This document shows positions 49,249 to 57,922 of a DNA stretch of 64,000 nucleotides, one piece after another (position 1 is the first letter of the stretch; each line of letters begins with the position of its first letter). The stretch is taken from assembly GCA_014695195.1 (NCBI GenBank), contig JACJNW010000022.1, forward strand, positions 1-64,000. The letters are read 5' to 3'. The translations under genes and the position numbers were made by a program. Source of the DNA: Cyanobacteria bacterium FACHB-DQ100 (GTDB taxonomy: Bacteria; Cyanobacteriota; Cyanobacteriia; Leptolyngbyales; Leptolyngbyaceae). Below the pieces are notes generated by a model, which worked only from the letters and a program-made list of their open reading frames with translations, did no database searches and was not told the origin of the DNA.

Positions 49249-49329
49249 TGTTTGACGATCATTGATTCAATCAAGAGAGATCCATTTTCCTGGTAGATTG
49301 AGCGATGTATAGCGCTTAGAGGCAGGAAG

Positions 49330-50646
49330 ATGCAGCCAAAAATCATTGTTTTAGATGATGATCCAACAGGGTCGCAAACTGTGCATAGCTGTCTGCTTCT
49401 AATGCAGTGGGATGTCGAGACTTTGCGTGTGGGATTGCGCGATCAAGCGCCGATTTTCTTTGTGCTGACGAATACGCGATCGCTGGCTCCCGAAGCTGCA
49501 AAAAGCGTGACTCAGGAAGTTTGTCGCAATTTGAAGCAGGCGATCGCGCTTGAGTCGATTCAAGATTTTCTGGTGGTAAGTCGATCCGATTCGACTTTGA
49601 GAGGACATTACCCGATCGAAACGGATGCGATCGCGGAAGAACTCGGTTCGTTTGATGCTCATTTCCTCATTCCTGCATTTTTTGAAGGCGGACGAACGAC
49701 TCGCGACAGTGTGCATTATTTGAAAGTCAATGGTGTCGATACGCCAGTTCACGAAACTGAATTTGCTAAAGATTCTGTGTTTGGATACAAGTACAGCTAT
49801 TTGCCGGATTATGTGGGAGAAAAAACACAGGGTCGCATTCATGCCGATCAAGTCGAGCGATTTCTGCTAGCAGACATACGAGCAGGAATTCAGCCGAGAT
49901 TAAAAAATTTACACAATAATCAATGCTGTGTGGTTGATGCAGAAACACAGGCAGACATGGATCAATTTGCATCAGATGTATTAACTGTTGCATCGGAAGG
50001 AAAACGCTTTTTATTCCGTAGTGCAGCAAGTCTGCTGACATCGCTAGCAAATTTGGGAGCGCAACCGATCGCACAAGCAGAAATGGCACGTTACGTCCGG
50101 GGAGGCAAACCCGGAGCCGTAATCGTTGGATCGCACGTAAAGAAGACCACCGAGCAGCTACAGAAATTACTCGAAGCTCCTGGAGCGGTTGGCGTTGAGA
50201 TCGAGGTTGCACAATTGACTGGATCAGATGAGGCGCACGATCGTTTACTGAGTGACGCAGTTGAAAAAATTAGCGAAATTCACAACGCTGGAAAAACTCC
50301 TGTCGTCTTTACCAGCCGTAAAGAATTGACCTTTGATGATGCCCAAACTCGCTTGGATTTCGGCGAATCTGTTTCAACACTTTTGATGGACATTTTGCAG
50401 CAGCTTCCAGCAGACATCGGTTTCCTGATTAGCAAAGGCGGCATCACCTCAAACGACACCCTGAGCAAAGGATTAGCGCTCCGAACTGCGCGACTTTTAG
50501 GTCAAGTTTTGGCAGGCGTTTCGATGGTTAGAACCGCAGAAGATCACCCACAGTTCCCAAACCTTCCCGTCGTTCTCTTTCCCGGAAATGTCGGAGATGA
50601 AGCCGCATTAGCAACCGTTTATCAACGCTTAAATCAACACATCTAA
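49330..50646 (+). CDS. four-carbon acid sugar kinase family protein (DUF1537)
   Basis: The protein has 438 residues. The N-terminal domain has IIVLDDDPTGSQTVHS and SRSDSTLRGHYPIETDAI, with the substrate-binding part of the OtnK/DtnK family. The C-terminal nucleotide-binding domain has ISKGGITSNDTLSKGL. Members phosphorylate four-carbon acid sugars such as threonate or erythronate. The reductase gene follows 4 bases downstream, so the pair probably works on related acids. The actual substrate in a photoautotroph is unknown. Confidence 0.88.
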   Translation: MQPKIIVLDDDPTGSQTVHSCLLLMQWDVETLRVGLRDQAPIFFVLTNTRSLAPEAAKSVTQEVCRNLKQAIALESIQDFLVVSRSDSTLRGHYPIETDAIAEELGSFDAHFLIPAFFEGGRTTRDSVHYLKVNGVDTPVHETEFAKDSVFGYKYSYLPDYVGEKTQGRIHADQVERFLLADIRAGIQPRLKNLHNNQCCVVDAETQADMDQFASDVLTVASEGKRFLFRSAASLLTSLANLGAQPIAQAEMARYVRGGKPGAVIVGSHVKKTTEQLQKLLEAPGAVGVEIEVAQLTGSDEAHDRLLSDAVEKISEIHNAGKTPVVFTSRKELTFDDAQTRLDFGESVSTLLMDILQQLPADIGFLISKGGITSNDTLSKGLALRTARLLGQVLAGVSMVRTAEDHPQFPNLPVVLFPGNVGDEAALATVYQRLNQHI

Positions 50647-50650
50647 CCCC

Positions 50651-51526
50651 ATGGAACGCATCGGATTTATTGGACTTGGCATCATGGGAAAGCCAATGGT
50701 GCAAAACCTGCTGAAAGCTGGTTATCCTGTGACGGTGTTTAACCGATCGCCCTCCCCCATTTCAGAACTCGCCGCTCAAGGGGCAACCCCCGCAACTTCC
50801 CCCAAGCAAGTTGCTGAACAATCCGACGTTGTGATTACTTGCCTGCCGGATTCTCCAGACGTTGAATCCGTTGTACTAGGACAGGACGGAGTTTTAACCG
50901 GATCGCGATCGGGACTGTTGTTTATCGATATGTCTACGATCGCGCCTGCAACCTCTAAGAAAATTTACACAGAACTGCAAGCCCGCGGAATTCAGGCGCT
51001 GGATGCGCCAGTTTCAGGGGGCGATATTGGTGCACAGCAGGGAACCCTATCAATTATGGTCGGGGGAGAAAAAGCGGCGTTCGATCGTGCCCTCCCCGTT
51101 CTGCAAGCAATGGGAAAAAATATTGTTCACATCGGCGAAGCAGGCGCAGGACAAGTCACGAAAGCGTGTAATCAAATCGTGGTTGCAATGACGGTTCAAG
51201 CGGTTGTAGAAGCACTAACGCTAGCGAAAAAATCAGGCGTTGATCCGGCAAAAGTTCGCGATGCCTTACTGGGTGGATTTGCTCAGAGCCGAGTGCTAGA
51301 AGTTCACGGGCAACGCATCTTGGATGGCAGTTTTCAGCCTGGATTCAAGCTCGATCTGCATCGAAAAGATATGAATATTGTTTTGCAGACTGGACGAGAA
51401 GTGGGAGTCCCTTTGCTGGGAAGCAGTCAAGTGACTGTTTTAATGGATTCCCTGATTGCTCAAGGCAAGGGAAACCTTGATAACGCTGCGATCGCGCTCC
51501 TTTACGATCTGCTTTCAAATGCCTGA
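50651..51526 (+). CDS. garR: 2-hydroxy-3-oxopropionate (tartronate semialdehyde) reductase
   Basis: The 291-residue beta-hydroxyacid dehydrogenase has GFIGLGIMGKPM (NAD(P)-binding), DAPVSGGDIGAQQGTLSIMVGG (substrate loop) and the catalytic Lys region GAGQVTKACNQIV. It reduces tartronate semialdehyde to glycerate, a step of the bacterial-type glycerate pathway that can support photorespiration in cyanobacteria. Relatives act on other short-chain hydroxyacids. It is joined to the acid sugar kinase gene. Its 3' end overlaps petJ on the other strand by 12 bases. Confidence 0.88.
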   Translation: MERIGFIGLGIMGKPMVQNLLKAGYPVTVFNRSPSPISELAAQGATPATSPKQVAEQSDVVITCLPDSPDVESVVLGQDGVLTGSRSGLLFIDMSTIAPATSKKIYTELQARGIQALDAPVSGGDIGAQQGTLSIMVGGEKAAFDRALPVLQAMGKNIVHIGEAGAGQVTKACNQIVVAMTVQAVVEALTLAKKSGVDPAKVRDALLGGFAQSRVLEVHGQRILDGSFQPGFKLDLHRKDMNIVLQTGREVGVPLLGSSQVTVLMDSLIAQGKGNLDNAAIALLYDLLSNA

Positions 51527-51907
51527 GATCTGCTCAGTTGGCTCCACTCGCGCGGTTGACCAACCCGCCTCAGCCTGTCCTAAAACGTAGGTCGCGATCG
51601 CTTCGATCTCTTCTTCGCTCAAGCGTCCCCCAAATGCAGGCATCGCATTTTTACCGTTGATCACTTGATGCCGAATCGCCTCTAGAGACTTCATTTCATA
51701 CTTCTCTAGGGCTTCCTTTTTCAGAGTTTTGTGCGAAATGATCACATTGTTACCGCCAATGTGACAGGCAGAACAATTTGCATTAAACAGATGTTCACCA
51801 TCTGATGATTCTGCTGATGCTGGAGAAATTGTCATAAAAATTGCGATCGCGCACATCAAAAGCGCGATCGCATTCCGAAACCAAGACGTTTGCCAATTTG
51901 AGTTCAT
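51515..51907 (-). CDS. petJ: cytochrome c6
   Basis: The ATG at 51907 gives 130 residues with a signal peptide (cleavage after ASA, about residue 32). The heme site is CSACH (Cys45, Cys48, His49) and the axial Met is in NAMPAFGG. It carries electrons from cytochrome b6f to photosystem I or cytochrome oxidase in the thylakoid lumen, usually when copper is low. It lies next to petE, its copper-dependent alternative, and to psbV2 and psbV. The longer frame from 52120 runs into petE and was rejected. Confidence 0.93.
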   Translation of the reverse strand: MNSNWQTSWFRNAIALLMCAIAIFMTISPASAESSDGEHLFNANCSACHIGGNNVIISHKTLKKEALEKYEMKSLEAIRHQVINGKNAMPAFGGRLSEEEIEAIATYVLGQAEAGWSTARVEPTEQISGI

Positions 51908-52001
51908 TCTCCTTAGTCCTGCGCCAATATGGGTAAAAGCACTGATTTCATTGTAAGCCGAGATCAAAGTGCAACCGTAGAACCAAGGAGAATAGCGGAA
52001 A

Positions 52002-52415
52002 TTAACCTTGGACGACAACTTTACCGACCATGCCCGCGCCACGATGAGGCAAGCAGTAATAGGTGTACTCTCCAGCAGGAGCGTCAGCCGGAATCGTAAT
52101 TTCAAAGCTCTTCTTCGCACCTTCTAGAGCTTTGTGCGATAAGGAAGCAGCCAACTCTGCATTCCCACCAGGAACTTTTGCAGCATCAAAGATCACGTTA
52201 TGAGGAGGCAATTGACCTACCGCAAATTCAATCGTGTCTCCAGGCTTAACGGTGACAATTGCGGGTTCAAACACTAGACCCTTTGCACCGCCCATTTTCA
52301 CTTTCACGGTATCTGCTGAAGCAGGAGCAGCAGAAAGGAAAAGGCTACCCATAATTAGTAGAACTGCACAGAACGCCAGGGTCAGTCCCCGGATAGCAGA
52401 AGCGATCGATTTCAT
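52002..52415 (-). CDS. petE: plastocyanin
   Basis: The 137-residue precursor has a signal peptide (cleavage after ASA, residue 34). The copper ligands are His72 in PPHNVIF and Cys121, His124 and Met129 in YCLPHRGAGM. It shuttles electrons from cytochrome b6f to photosystem I in the lumen when copper is available. It is set between psbV2 and petJ, all on the same strand, with its own promoter and a hairpin in its leader. Confidence 0.96.
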   Translation of the reverse strand: MKSIASAIRGLTLAFCAVLLIMGSLFLSAAPASADTVKVKMGGAKGLVFEPAIVTVKPGDTIEFAVGQLPPHNVIFDAAKVPGGNAELAASLSHKALEGAKKSFEITIPADAPAGEYTYYCLPHRGAGMVGKVVVQG

Positions 52416-52441
52416 AGTTCACTCTCGAATCGAAATGGTTT

Positions 52442-52476
52442 TCTAGAGGGGTTCTCTAGATTGTTTTTACATTTTA
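52442..52476 (-). promoter_or_regulatory. petE promoter -10 and leader inverted repeat
   Basis: TCTAGAG (52442-52448) and CTCTAGA (52454-52460) form a perfect 7-bp inverted repeat with a 5-base loop, 26 bases before the petE start. TAAAAT on the minus strand (52476-52471) is a plausible -10, placing the hairpin at the 5' end of the mRNA. It may stabilise the message or be an operator. Confidence 0.5.
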
Positions 52477-52535
52477 CAGCCTGTCGTACTCACATTGACC
52501 GGGTTCTAACCGAAAATCATTTCCAGAAATCCGCT

Positions 52536-53039
52536 CTAAAAATTCGCGATCCCCCATCCTTTTGCTTTTTCGGCAGCTCTTAAGATAAAGCCTGCAAGAT
52601 TTTCGACTTCAGTCTGAGAGAGCCAGGACTCTGGCACTTCACGACAGAGGAGGCTGTCTTCGCTGCCATCATAGGTCATCGGTTGCCGCATGAATTTTAC
52701 TAATTGTTCCACTGTGTCGCGGGGTGGTATCGCGTGTCTTAGCGCTGCTAACGATAAAGAGACAGTAGGGTTCGGTAAGGTTGCACCGCCGACATGACAG
52801 GAAGCACAGTGAAGCTCAAATAGGTTTTTTCCTTTAATTAAGTCCTCAGCGGAAAACGATCGCGTTTCTCCTCGATCATTCATCACCACTGGAACCGGAT
52901 CTGTCACTTGTAAATAATTTCTAACGTATGGATTAACTTTGGCATACGCAGGAAGGCTGATCGCTCCCCAACTGAACAAAGCAAAACAGAAGATTAGAAG
53001 GCAGCGTTGCCAGAATGTTCGGAAAGCTTGTATCAGCAT
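52536..53039 (-). CDS. psbV2: PsbV2, cytochrome c-550-like protein
   Basis: The 167-residue protein has a signal peptide (cleavage near AYA, residue 33) and a heme site CASCH (Cys78, Cys81, His82). Similarity to PsbV is clear around HVGG and MTYDG. Where PsbV has its second heme-ligand His, this protein has LLCREVPES with Cys132 nearby. This fits the His-Cys heme ligation described for PsbV2 of Thermosynechococcus; that comparison is from memory. It lies 23 bases after psbV and is probably co-transcribed. Its role is not settled; a backup or assembly role at photosystem II has been proposed. Confidence 0.9.
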   Translation of the reverse strand: MLIQAFRTFWQRCLLIFCFALFSWGAISLPAYAKVNPYVRNYLQVTDPVPVVMNDRGETRSFSAEDLIKGKNLFELHCASCHVGGATLPNPTVSLSLAALRHAIPPRDTVEQLVKFMRQPMTYDGSEDSLLCREVPESWLSQTEVENLAGFILRAAEKAKGWGIANF

Positions 53040-53062
53040 CAGAGGATCAGCCTAAATTTGGG

Positions 53063-53554
53063 TTAGTAGTAGATTTTGCCGCCGCCCCATTTGTCGCCAA
53101 CGACTTTGGGTTGCAGCAAGATGTGACCTGCGATCGCAGTTAGATCTTGATCGGTCAGGTTCCGCATTGCCGGGAAGGTATCTTTGCTCTTGAGGCTCGG
53201 ATGTACTTCCGCGATCGATGTGGTTCCGTCATAGCTGGTCGGATCTTTCATGTAATCGACTAGCGCGTCAATGTTATTGCGAGGCGGGGTCGCGAGTGAA
53301 AGCGCTTCAGGGTCAAGCCCAACGTTGGGGTCGGTTTTGGTAACACCGCCCACATGACATTGAGCACAAGCGTATTGAAACAGGCGCTTGCCTTCTTTTA
53401 CTTGCTTGGGGGTGAGGGTAACAGTACCCCCGCTCGCATCTTTTACCACCGTGCGGGTTGCGGCATCAAGTTCAGCAGCATTGGCAGACGGTGCAAAGAC
53501 CTGAAAAGCAAAAAAGACAGTGGCAACAGCAAGCCAAAGAAATCTTTTAAGCAT
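53063..53554 (-). CDS. psbV: cytochrome c-550, photosystem II extrinsic subunit
   Basis: The 163-residue precursor has a signal peptide (cleavage after SANA, residue 26). The heme site is CAQCH (Cys63, Cys66, His67), and the second axial ligand is His118 in AEVHPS, equal to His92 of the mature protein. It stabilises the oxygen-evolving complex on the lumenal side of photosystem II. The gene leads a series psbV-psbV2-petE-petJ. Confidence 0.96.
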   Translation of the reverse strand: MLKRFLWLAVATVFFAFQVFAPSANAAELDAATRTVVKDASGGTVTLTPKQVKEGKRLFQYACAQCHVGGVTKTDPNVGLDPEALSLATPPRNNIDALVDYMKDPTSYDGTTSIAEVHPSLKSKDTFPAMRNLTDQDLTAIAGHILLQPKVVGDKWGGGKIYY

Positions 53555-53728
53555 GGTTCTCCTTAAATGTGGCTCAGTAATCGGACTTCACAACACAACA
53601 ATCGATAATGGCAGCCCGAAGGCAATCGGCAAATCGCTCGAATCGGCTTTGCTGATGATGAGAATAGACCTCTTTAATACCAATATCATGCCGTTGTGAC
53701 AATGCTTTCACCAATCTTGAGATTCCAC

Positions 53729-54649
53729 CTAGTCAGGAGTCGTGGTAAAGGTTTTTATCCCTGGAATCTGAACGCCGTGAGCGGTCGGAATGACAGGCTG
53801 ATGCAGGCGAATCAGTTGCGCTAAGGTCTTTTTCAGTTGGGTGCGCGGCACGATCGCATCAACAAATCCATGATTTAGCAAATATTCCGCCGTCTGAAAA
53901 TCATCGGGAAGTTTTTGGCGTAAGTTCTGTTCGATCACTCGTCGCCCAGCGAACGCAATCATGGCTTTCGGTTCTGCCAGAATGATATCTCCCAGCATGG
54001 CAAAACTCGCCGTTACACCGCCAGTCGTTGGATGAGTTAGGACTGGGATGTAAAGCAGGCGGCTTTCCCGGTGACGCTGTAGCGCTCCGGAGATTTTTGC
54101 CATCTGCATCAGGCTCAGCATTCCTTCCTGCATTCTCGCGCCACCAGAGGCGCACACAATTACAACCGGAAGGCGCTGCTGAGATGCGCGTTCAATCAGA
54201 CGGGTAATTTTCTCACCCACGACCGACCCCATACTCCCCCCGATGAAGCGGAAATCCATTACGCCGAGCGCAACTTGGCAACCATCGAGTTGACCGATTC
54301 CGGTTTGTACGGCTTCAGTCAGCTTGGTTTTCTCTTGGGTATCGCGCAGGTAGTCACTGTAAGATTTGCGAGCGCGGAATTTTAGCGGGTCGGTCGGAAG
54401 GATATCTTCATCGATCGGGACCCACGTGTCTGCGTCGATCAATTGTCGAATCCGTTCTGGACTAAAAACACGCATATGATGGCTGCATTCTAGGCAGACC
54501 ATCTGATTTGCTCTGAGGTCTTTGGTGTAAGTCAATACACCACACATTTCGCACTTTTTCCAAAGTCCATCAGCAATCTCTCGCTCTTGAGCCTGAGGAA
54601 CTTTCGGATCAGATTTTCGCCGATTTGCAAACCAATCAAATAGTGACAT
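53729..54649 (-). CDS. accD: acetyl-CoA carboxylase carboxyltransferase subunit beta
   Basis: The 306-residue protein has the N-terminal zinc ribbon CEMCGVLTY ... MVCLECSHH (about residues 33-56). The carboxyltransferase fold has [36 protein letters not shown] and [17 protein letters not shown]. With AccA it transfers carboxyl from biotin to acetyl-CoA, making malonyl-CoA for fatty acids. It is followed downstream by the psbV group, 174 bases away, with its own unit likely. Confidence 0.95.
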   Translation of the reverse strand: MSLFDWFANRRKSDPKVPQAQEREIADGLWKKCEMCGVLTYTKDLRANQMVCLECSHHMRVFSPERIRQLIDADTWVPIDEDILPTDPLKFRARKSYSDYLRDTQEKTKLTEAVQTGIGQLDGCQVALGVMDFRFIGGSMGSVVGEKITRLIERASQQRLPVVIVCASGGARMQEGMLSLMQMAKISGALQRHRESRLLYIPVLTHPTTGGVTASFAMLGDIILAEPKAMIAFAGRRVIEQNLRQKLPDDFQTAEYLLNHGFVDAIVPRTQLKKTLAQLIRLHQPVIPTAHGVQIPGIKTFTTTPD

Positions 54650-55028
54650 TAGTGAATCTACCTACTACCACGAATAAAAGTTAACGGCTTATATAAAAGC
54701 GAGTAACATGTCGCTAGTTCAATCAAATCGTATTAAAAAATGCGTTCTTTTCTATACTCTACACGTACTAAATTTGACTACCTTAACAGTATGAAAGCTT
54801 GTACGTAACCCATCTCTGATGAGAAATCATTTTTGTCGCTGTATTCTCTCGTACCTCATTTAACCGCTCGATTGAGAAATATTTTCTCGACGCGTTCTTG
54901 GTTTATCCAATTCCCAAGACTTTGGCAACTCTTATCTTAAATTGTTGTCATTGACATCCGTTAATCCTACCAAAATCTGGGAATTCTAAGCGCGAGTGCC
55001 GTGGCAAGTCCGAAATTTACCTGTTGAT
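54650..55028. promoter_or_regulatory. divergent region between accD and the phytoene synthase-like gene
   Basis: These AT-rich 379 bases must hold promoters for both flanking genes. No clear consensus promoter, operator or small gene was recognised. Confidence 0.4.
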
Positions 55029-56027
55029 ATGAACACGTCTACTGCTGAGTTGTTTGGGTCGTCTCATTATCGTGCCATTGCGGATGATGCTTTGAAAGAC
55101 GAAGATAATGCTGCTTGGGTGATGGAGTTAGATCCAGACGTTCGACAAGCTTGGATTGAGCGGATTCGTTGGATTCGTTTAGCAGATCGTTTAGCGGAAA
55201 ATGAACTGATTGAGGAGAGATCTGGACAGTTTCAAGCATTTTGTAATTCGTGGCGCTGGCTGAGCGCGACTGGAACGGTGCAGCCGACGGGAGATCATCG
55301 ATCGCTGTTTGAGTCGATGCGAGACTGCTGGTTTGACCAGGCTGATCCAAGTAGTCAATTTTCCCGGCAGGCTTGGCAGCAGTATTTAACGGCGCTGAAT
55401 CGGTATAGCCAGAAGAATTTAGTCTTTGATACGATCGCTGAGTTTGAGACGATGCTGCGGGAGTTAGCTGCATCATTTTTTCAGGTTTTACCGTTTTTGT
55501 CCGATCAGACTTGCCAGGTGGTTGGCGCGTTCGGGGTCGTCGATCAGTTTTACAATACGCTACGAGATTTACGTGAGGATGCAGAGCAAGGAATTTGCTA
55601 TTTGCCCAACGAATTGCTCGATCGCTTCGCTGTGACACGATCTGAGATTCTAGACCTTAGAGCCTATGACAATCCGGGATTTCGATCGATGATGCAGTTT
55701 TGGATTTATGATTATTTGCCAACCCTACAGCGTCGCACTTATCCATTTCTTTTGTCGTCTGATTTGCATCCGTCTTGGCAGATTTTGCGCGATTGGTCGC
55801 TGAATCGGTACCGTCGCATTGAGCGGGTGATGCGCCATTGCGATTATGATTATGTGCGATTTCCGCAAGTCTATTGGCGTGAGGTGCAGCGCGATTTAGT
55901 GCTGTTGATGCCTGCAAGATGGGGGAACGCAACCGCGCCGAAGCAGTCTAGCAAAGCGGTATCGTTTCACGATCGACATTGTAAGCTGCGGAAATTTGTC
56001 GCAACCGATCTTTCACAGTGCGGGTAA
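55029..56027 (+). CDS. divergent squalene/phytoene synthase family protein
   Basis: The ATG at 55029 gives 332 residues; the longer frame starts with GTG at 54996. The central helices resemble phytoene synthase: TIAEFETMLRELAASFF, then VVGAFGVVDQFYNTLRDLREDAEQGICYLP, which contains the second Asp motif DLRED (about 180-184). The first motif DxxxD appears as DRLAE (53-57), with Glu for the last Asp. The N-terminal 30 residues and the C-terminal half diverge strongly, and the true crtB of this organism must lie elsewhere. It may bind or convert prenyl diphosphates; activity is uncertain. Confidence 0.75.
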   Translation: MNTSTAELFGSSHYRAIADDALKDEDNAAWVMELDPDVRQAWIERIRWIRLADRLAENELIEERSGQFQAFCNSWRWLSATGTVQPTGDHRSLFESMRDCWFDQADPSSQFSRQAWQQYLTALNRYSQKNLVFDTIAEFETMLRELAASFFQVLPFLSDQTCQVVGAFGVVDQFYNTLRDLREDAEQGICYLPNELLDRFAVTRSEILDLRAYDNPGFRSMMQFWIYDYLPTLQRRTYPFLLSSDLHPSWQILRDWSLNRYRRIERVMRHCDYDYVRFPQVYWREVQRDLVLLMPARWGNATAPKQSSKAVSFHDRHCKLRKFVATDLSQCG

Positions 56028-56104
56028 CTTCAGAAGATTCTGCCGAACAGCAATACTCTCGCTGCTTCAACTTAAAGCGGTTAGACAGCGAGAGCAACTC
56101 GCCT

Positions 56105-57826
56105 TTAATAGGCGCTTGCGGTTTTACGGTGCTGAACTGCGGTTACGCCTGTGGGTTCAAGCACTTTACCATTCTCAATCGTGGCATAAAGCAGCCAGTG
56201 GTCGCCGCAATCCATCCGATTCTCGATTTTGCATTCGAGGTAGGCAAGAGCATCTAAAAGAATAGGGCAACCATTAGAGGCGTGATCGGTGCTGAGTTCA
56301 GCAAAACGATTTTCACCGGGAGCGGTTGCTTTTAAGAAGGTGCGCCGAACGTTTCGCCCTTCCTTCAGAATGTTGAGCACAAAGGGAATTTCAGGATGGT
56401 CTAGAACGCCTTCTGCTCGATCTTTCGGTAAGGCAACCGTAATTCCAGGAGGGTTAAAGGTCGCTTGCGACACCCACGAGGTTAGAATCCCAAACGGTGT
56501 TTCTCCCTGATTTGCAGTCACAACACAGAGCGAACCGACAACGCGCCCGATCGCTTGCTCGGTACGATCGGTTTGAGCTTCGACGGCTCCTTGACGCGGC
56601 GCTCTGATTTTTTTCATTTTTTTCAGAGCTTGAGCGAATTCGGCTCCGGCGGCTTCACAGTGTTGCAGCACTTCTTCTGAAGGTGTGAATTTGACGCGAA
56701 TGGTGTCGAAGCCAAAGGCAAATCCGGCATCTTGCAGTCTGCCTTCGAGTAGGTCGATCGCTTCACCACTCCAGCCGTAAGAACCAAAAACACCTGCAAT
56801 TTTGGTTTTTGAAGCGGTAGAAAGCACTAATCCTAGAGCAGTCTGCATTTGGGTTGGAGCGTGTCCGCCCAGCGTTGGAGAGCCGATGACGAATCCGTCG
56901 CATTGCTCGATCGCGGCTGTGATTTCGCTGGGGTCAACGAGTTCACAATTAATCAATTCGACTTTGATTTCAGCATCGGTGAGTCCTTTAGCGATCGCGT
57001 GGGCGACGGTTGCGGTGTTGCCGTAAGCAGAGGTATAAAGCAGCGCTACAGAAAGTTCTTGATTCTCTTGCTGTTCGCACCATTCGAGGTATTCGAGCTT
57101 GAGGCGGCTGAGGCTGTAGCGCACGATCGGGCCATGTCCAACCGCGTACCATTTCGGACGAAACCGAGCCATCTTGTCGATCGCGTCTTCGACTTGTTTT
57201 GACTGTGCTGCGTGGAGGCAATCGAAGTAGTAATGGCGATCGTCGTCGAGTTGCTTCCAGTTCTCGTCGAAAATGGCATCATCGCAAACGTGAGCGCCGA
57301 AGAATTTATCAGTATAGAGAATACGGGTTGCCGGATCGTAAGTGCAGAGTCCATCTACCCAGCGCGGGGTGGGCGTAAAGGCAAACTGAAGCTCGTGCCC
57401 TTTTCCGAGGTCGAGGACTTCTTCACCTCGAACGGGGTTGATGTTTAGGGGCTGATTGGAGAATGCAGCCTTGAGGCTATTGGCGGCAGGGCGAGAGCAA
57501 ACGATCGTAATTTGTGGCGCAATTTCGAGCAGGCGTTTGATCGTTTCGATCCGATTGGAGTTGACGTGACCCAGAATTAGGTAGTCGAGCTTTTGGAAAT
57601 ACTGGTGGTCGTGGAGTTCCTTGAGAAAGATATCGGTAAAGGAGCCGCCCGGTGGGTCAAACAGCGCACTTTTTTCGGCTTGAATGAGGTAGCTGTTTGC
57701 AGTTGTTCCTTTTTGACGGGCGTATTCGGTTTCAAATTTCAGCCGATCCCAGGTGCGCGATCGTAAGATCCAAGTATCTTGAGCGATTTCGGCAACTTGG
57801 ACATCTCTAGGTCGAGTTTGAAGCAT
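56105..57826 (-). CDS. flv1: flavodiiron protein Flv1 (diflavin flavoprotein A)
   Basis: The 573-residue protein has the cyanobacterial three-part layout: a beta-lactamase-like domain (1-255), a flavodoxin-like domain (about 260-410, LLYTSAYGNTATVAHAIAKG) and a C-terminal flavin reductase domain (about 425-573). The metal ligand motif HxExDH is replaced by GHVNSNRIE near residue 85, and other ligand positions also differ (TDKFFGAH), as in Flv1/Flv2. Flv1 works with Flv3 to reduce oxygen to water at photosystem I, protecting it under fluctuating light. Its gene follows flv3 by about 96 bases. Confidence 0.9.
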   Translation of the reverse strand: MLQTRPRDVQVAEIAQDTWILRSRTWDRLKFETEYARQKGTTANSYLIQAEKSALFDPPGGSFTDIFLKELHDHQYFQKLDYLILGHVNSNRIETIKRLLEIAPQITIVCSRPAANSLKAAFSNQPLNINPVRGEEVLDLGKGHELQFAFTPTPRWVDGLCTYDPATRILYTDKFFGAHVCDDAIFDENWKQLDDDRHYYFDCLHAAQSKQVEDAIDKMARFRPKWYAVGHGPIVRYSLSRLKLEYLEWCEQQENQELSVALLYTSAYGNTATVAHAIAKGLTDAEIKVELINCELVDPSEITAAIEQCDGFVIGSPTLGGHAPTQMQTALGLVLSTASKTKIAGVFGSYGWSGEAIDLLEGRLQDAGFAFGFDTIRVKFTPSEEVLQHCEAAGAEFAQALKKMKKIRAPRQGAVEAQTDRTEQAIGRVVGSLCVVTANQGETPFGILTSWVSQATFNPPGITVALPKDRAEGVLDHPEIPFVLNILKEGRNVRRTFLKATAPGENRFAELSTDHASNGCPILLDALAYLECKIENRMDCGDHWLLYATIENGKVLEPTGVTAVQHRKTASAY

Positions 57827-57884
57827 AAGGCGAGCATGATGAAGGGTGGGACATAAAGGACAGGTTCATCCTTTTGCAAACTCC

Positions 57885-57909
57885 CACCCTGACTGGACAA
57901 GTCGGGGTG
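57885..57909 (-). other. hairpin between flv3 and flv1
   Basis: CACCCTGACT (57885-57894) pairs with AGTCGGGGTG (57900-57909) with one G-T pair and a 5-base loop. There is no T run, so it is more likely an RNA processing or stability element in the flv3-flv1 transcript. Confidence 0.5.
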
Positions 57910-57922
57910 AGGAGATTCGGTA

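Noticed and set aside
51515-52120. Longer petJ frame of 201 codons
   Set aside because: It runs back into petE; the ATG at 51907 starts a normal signal peptide.
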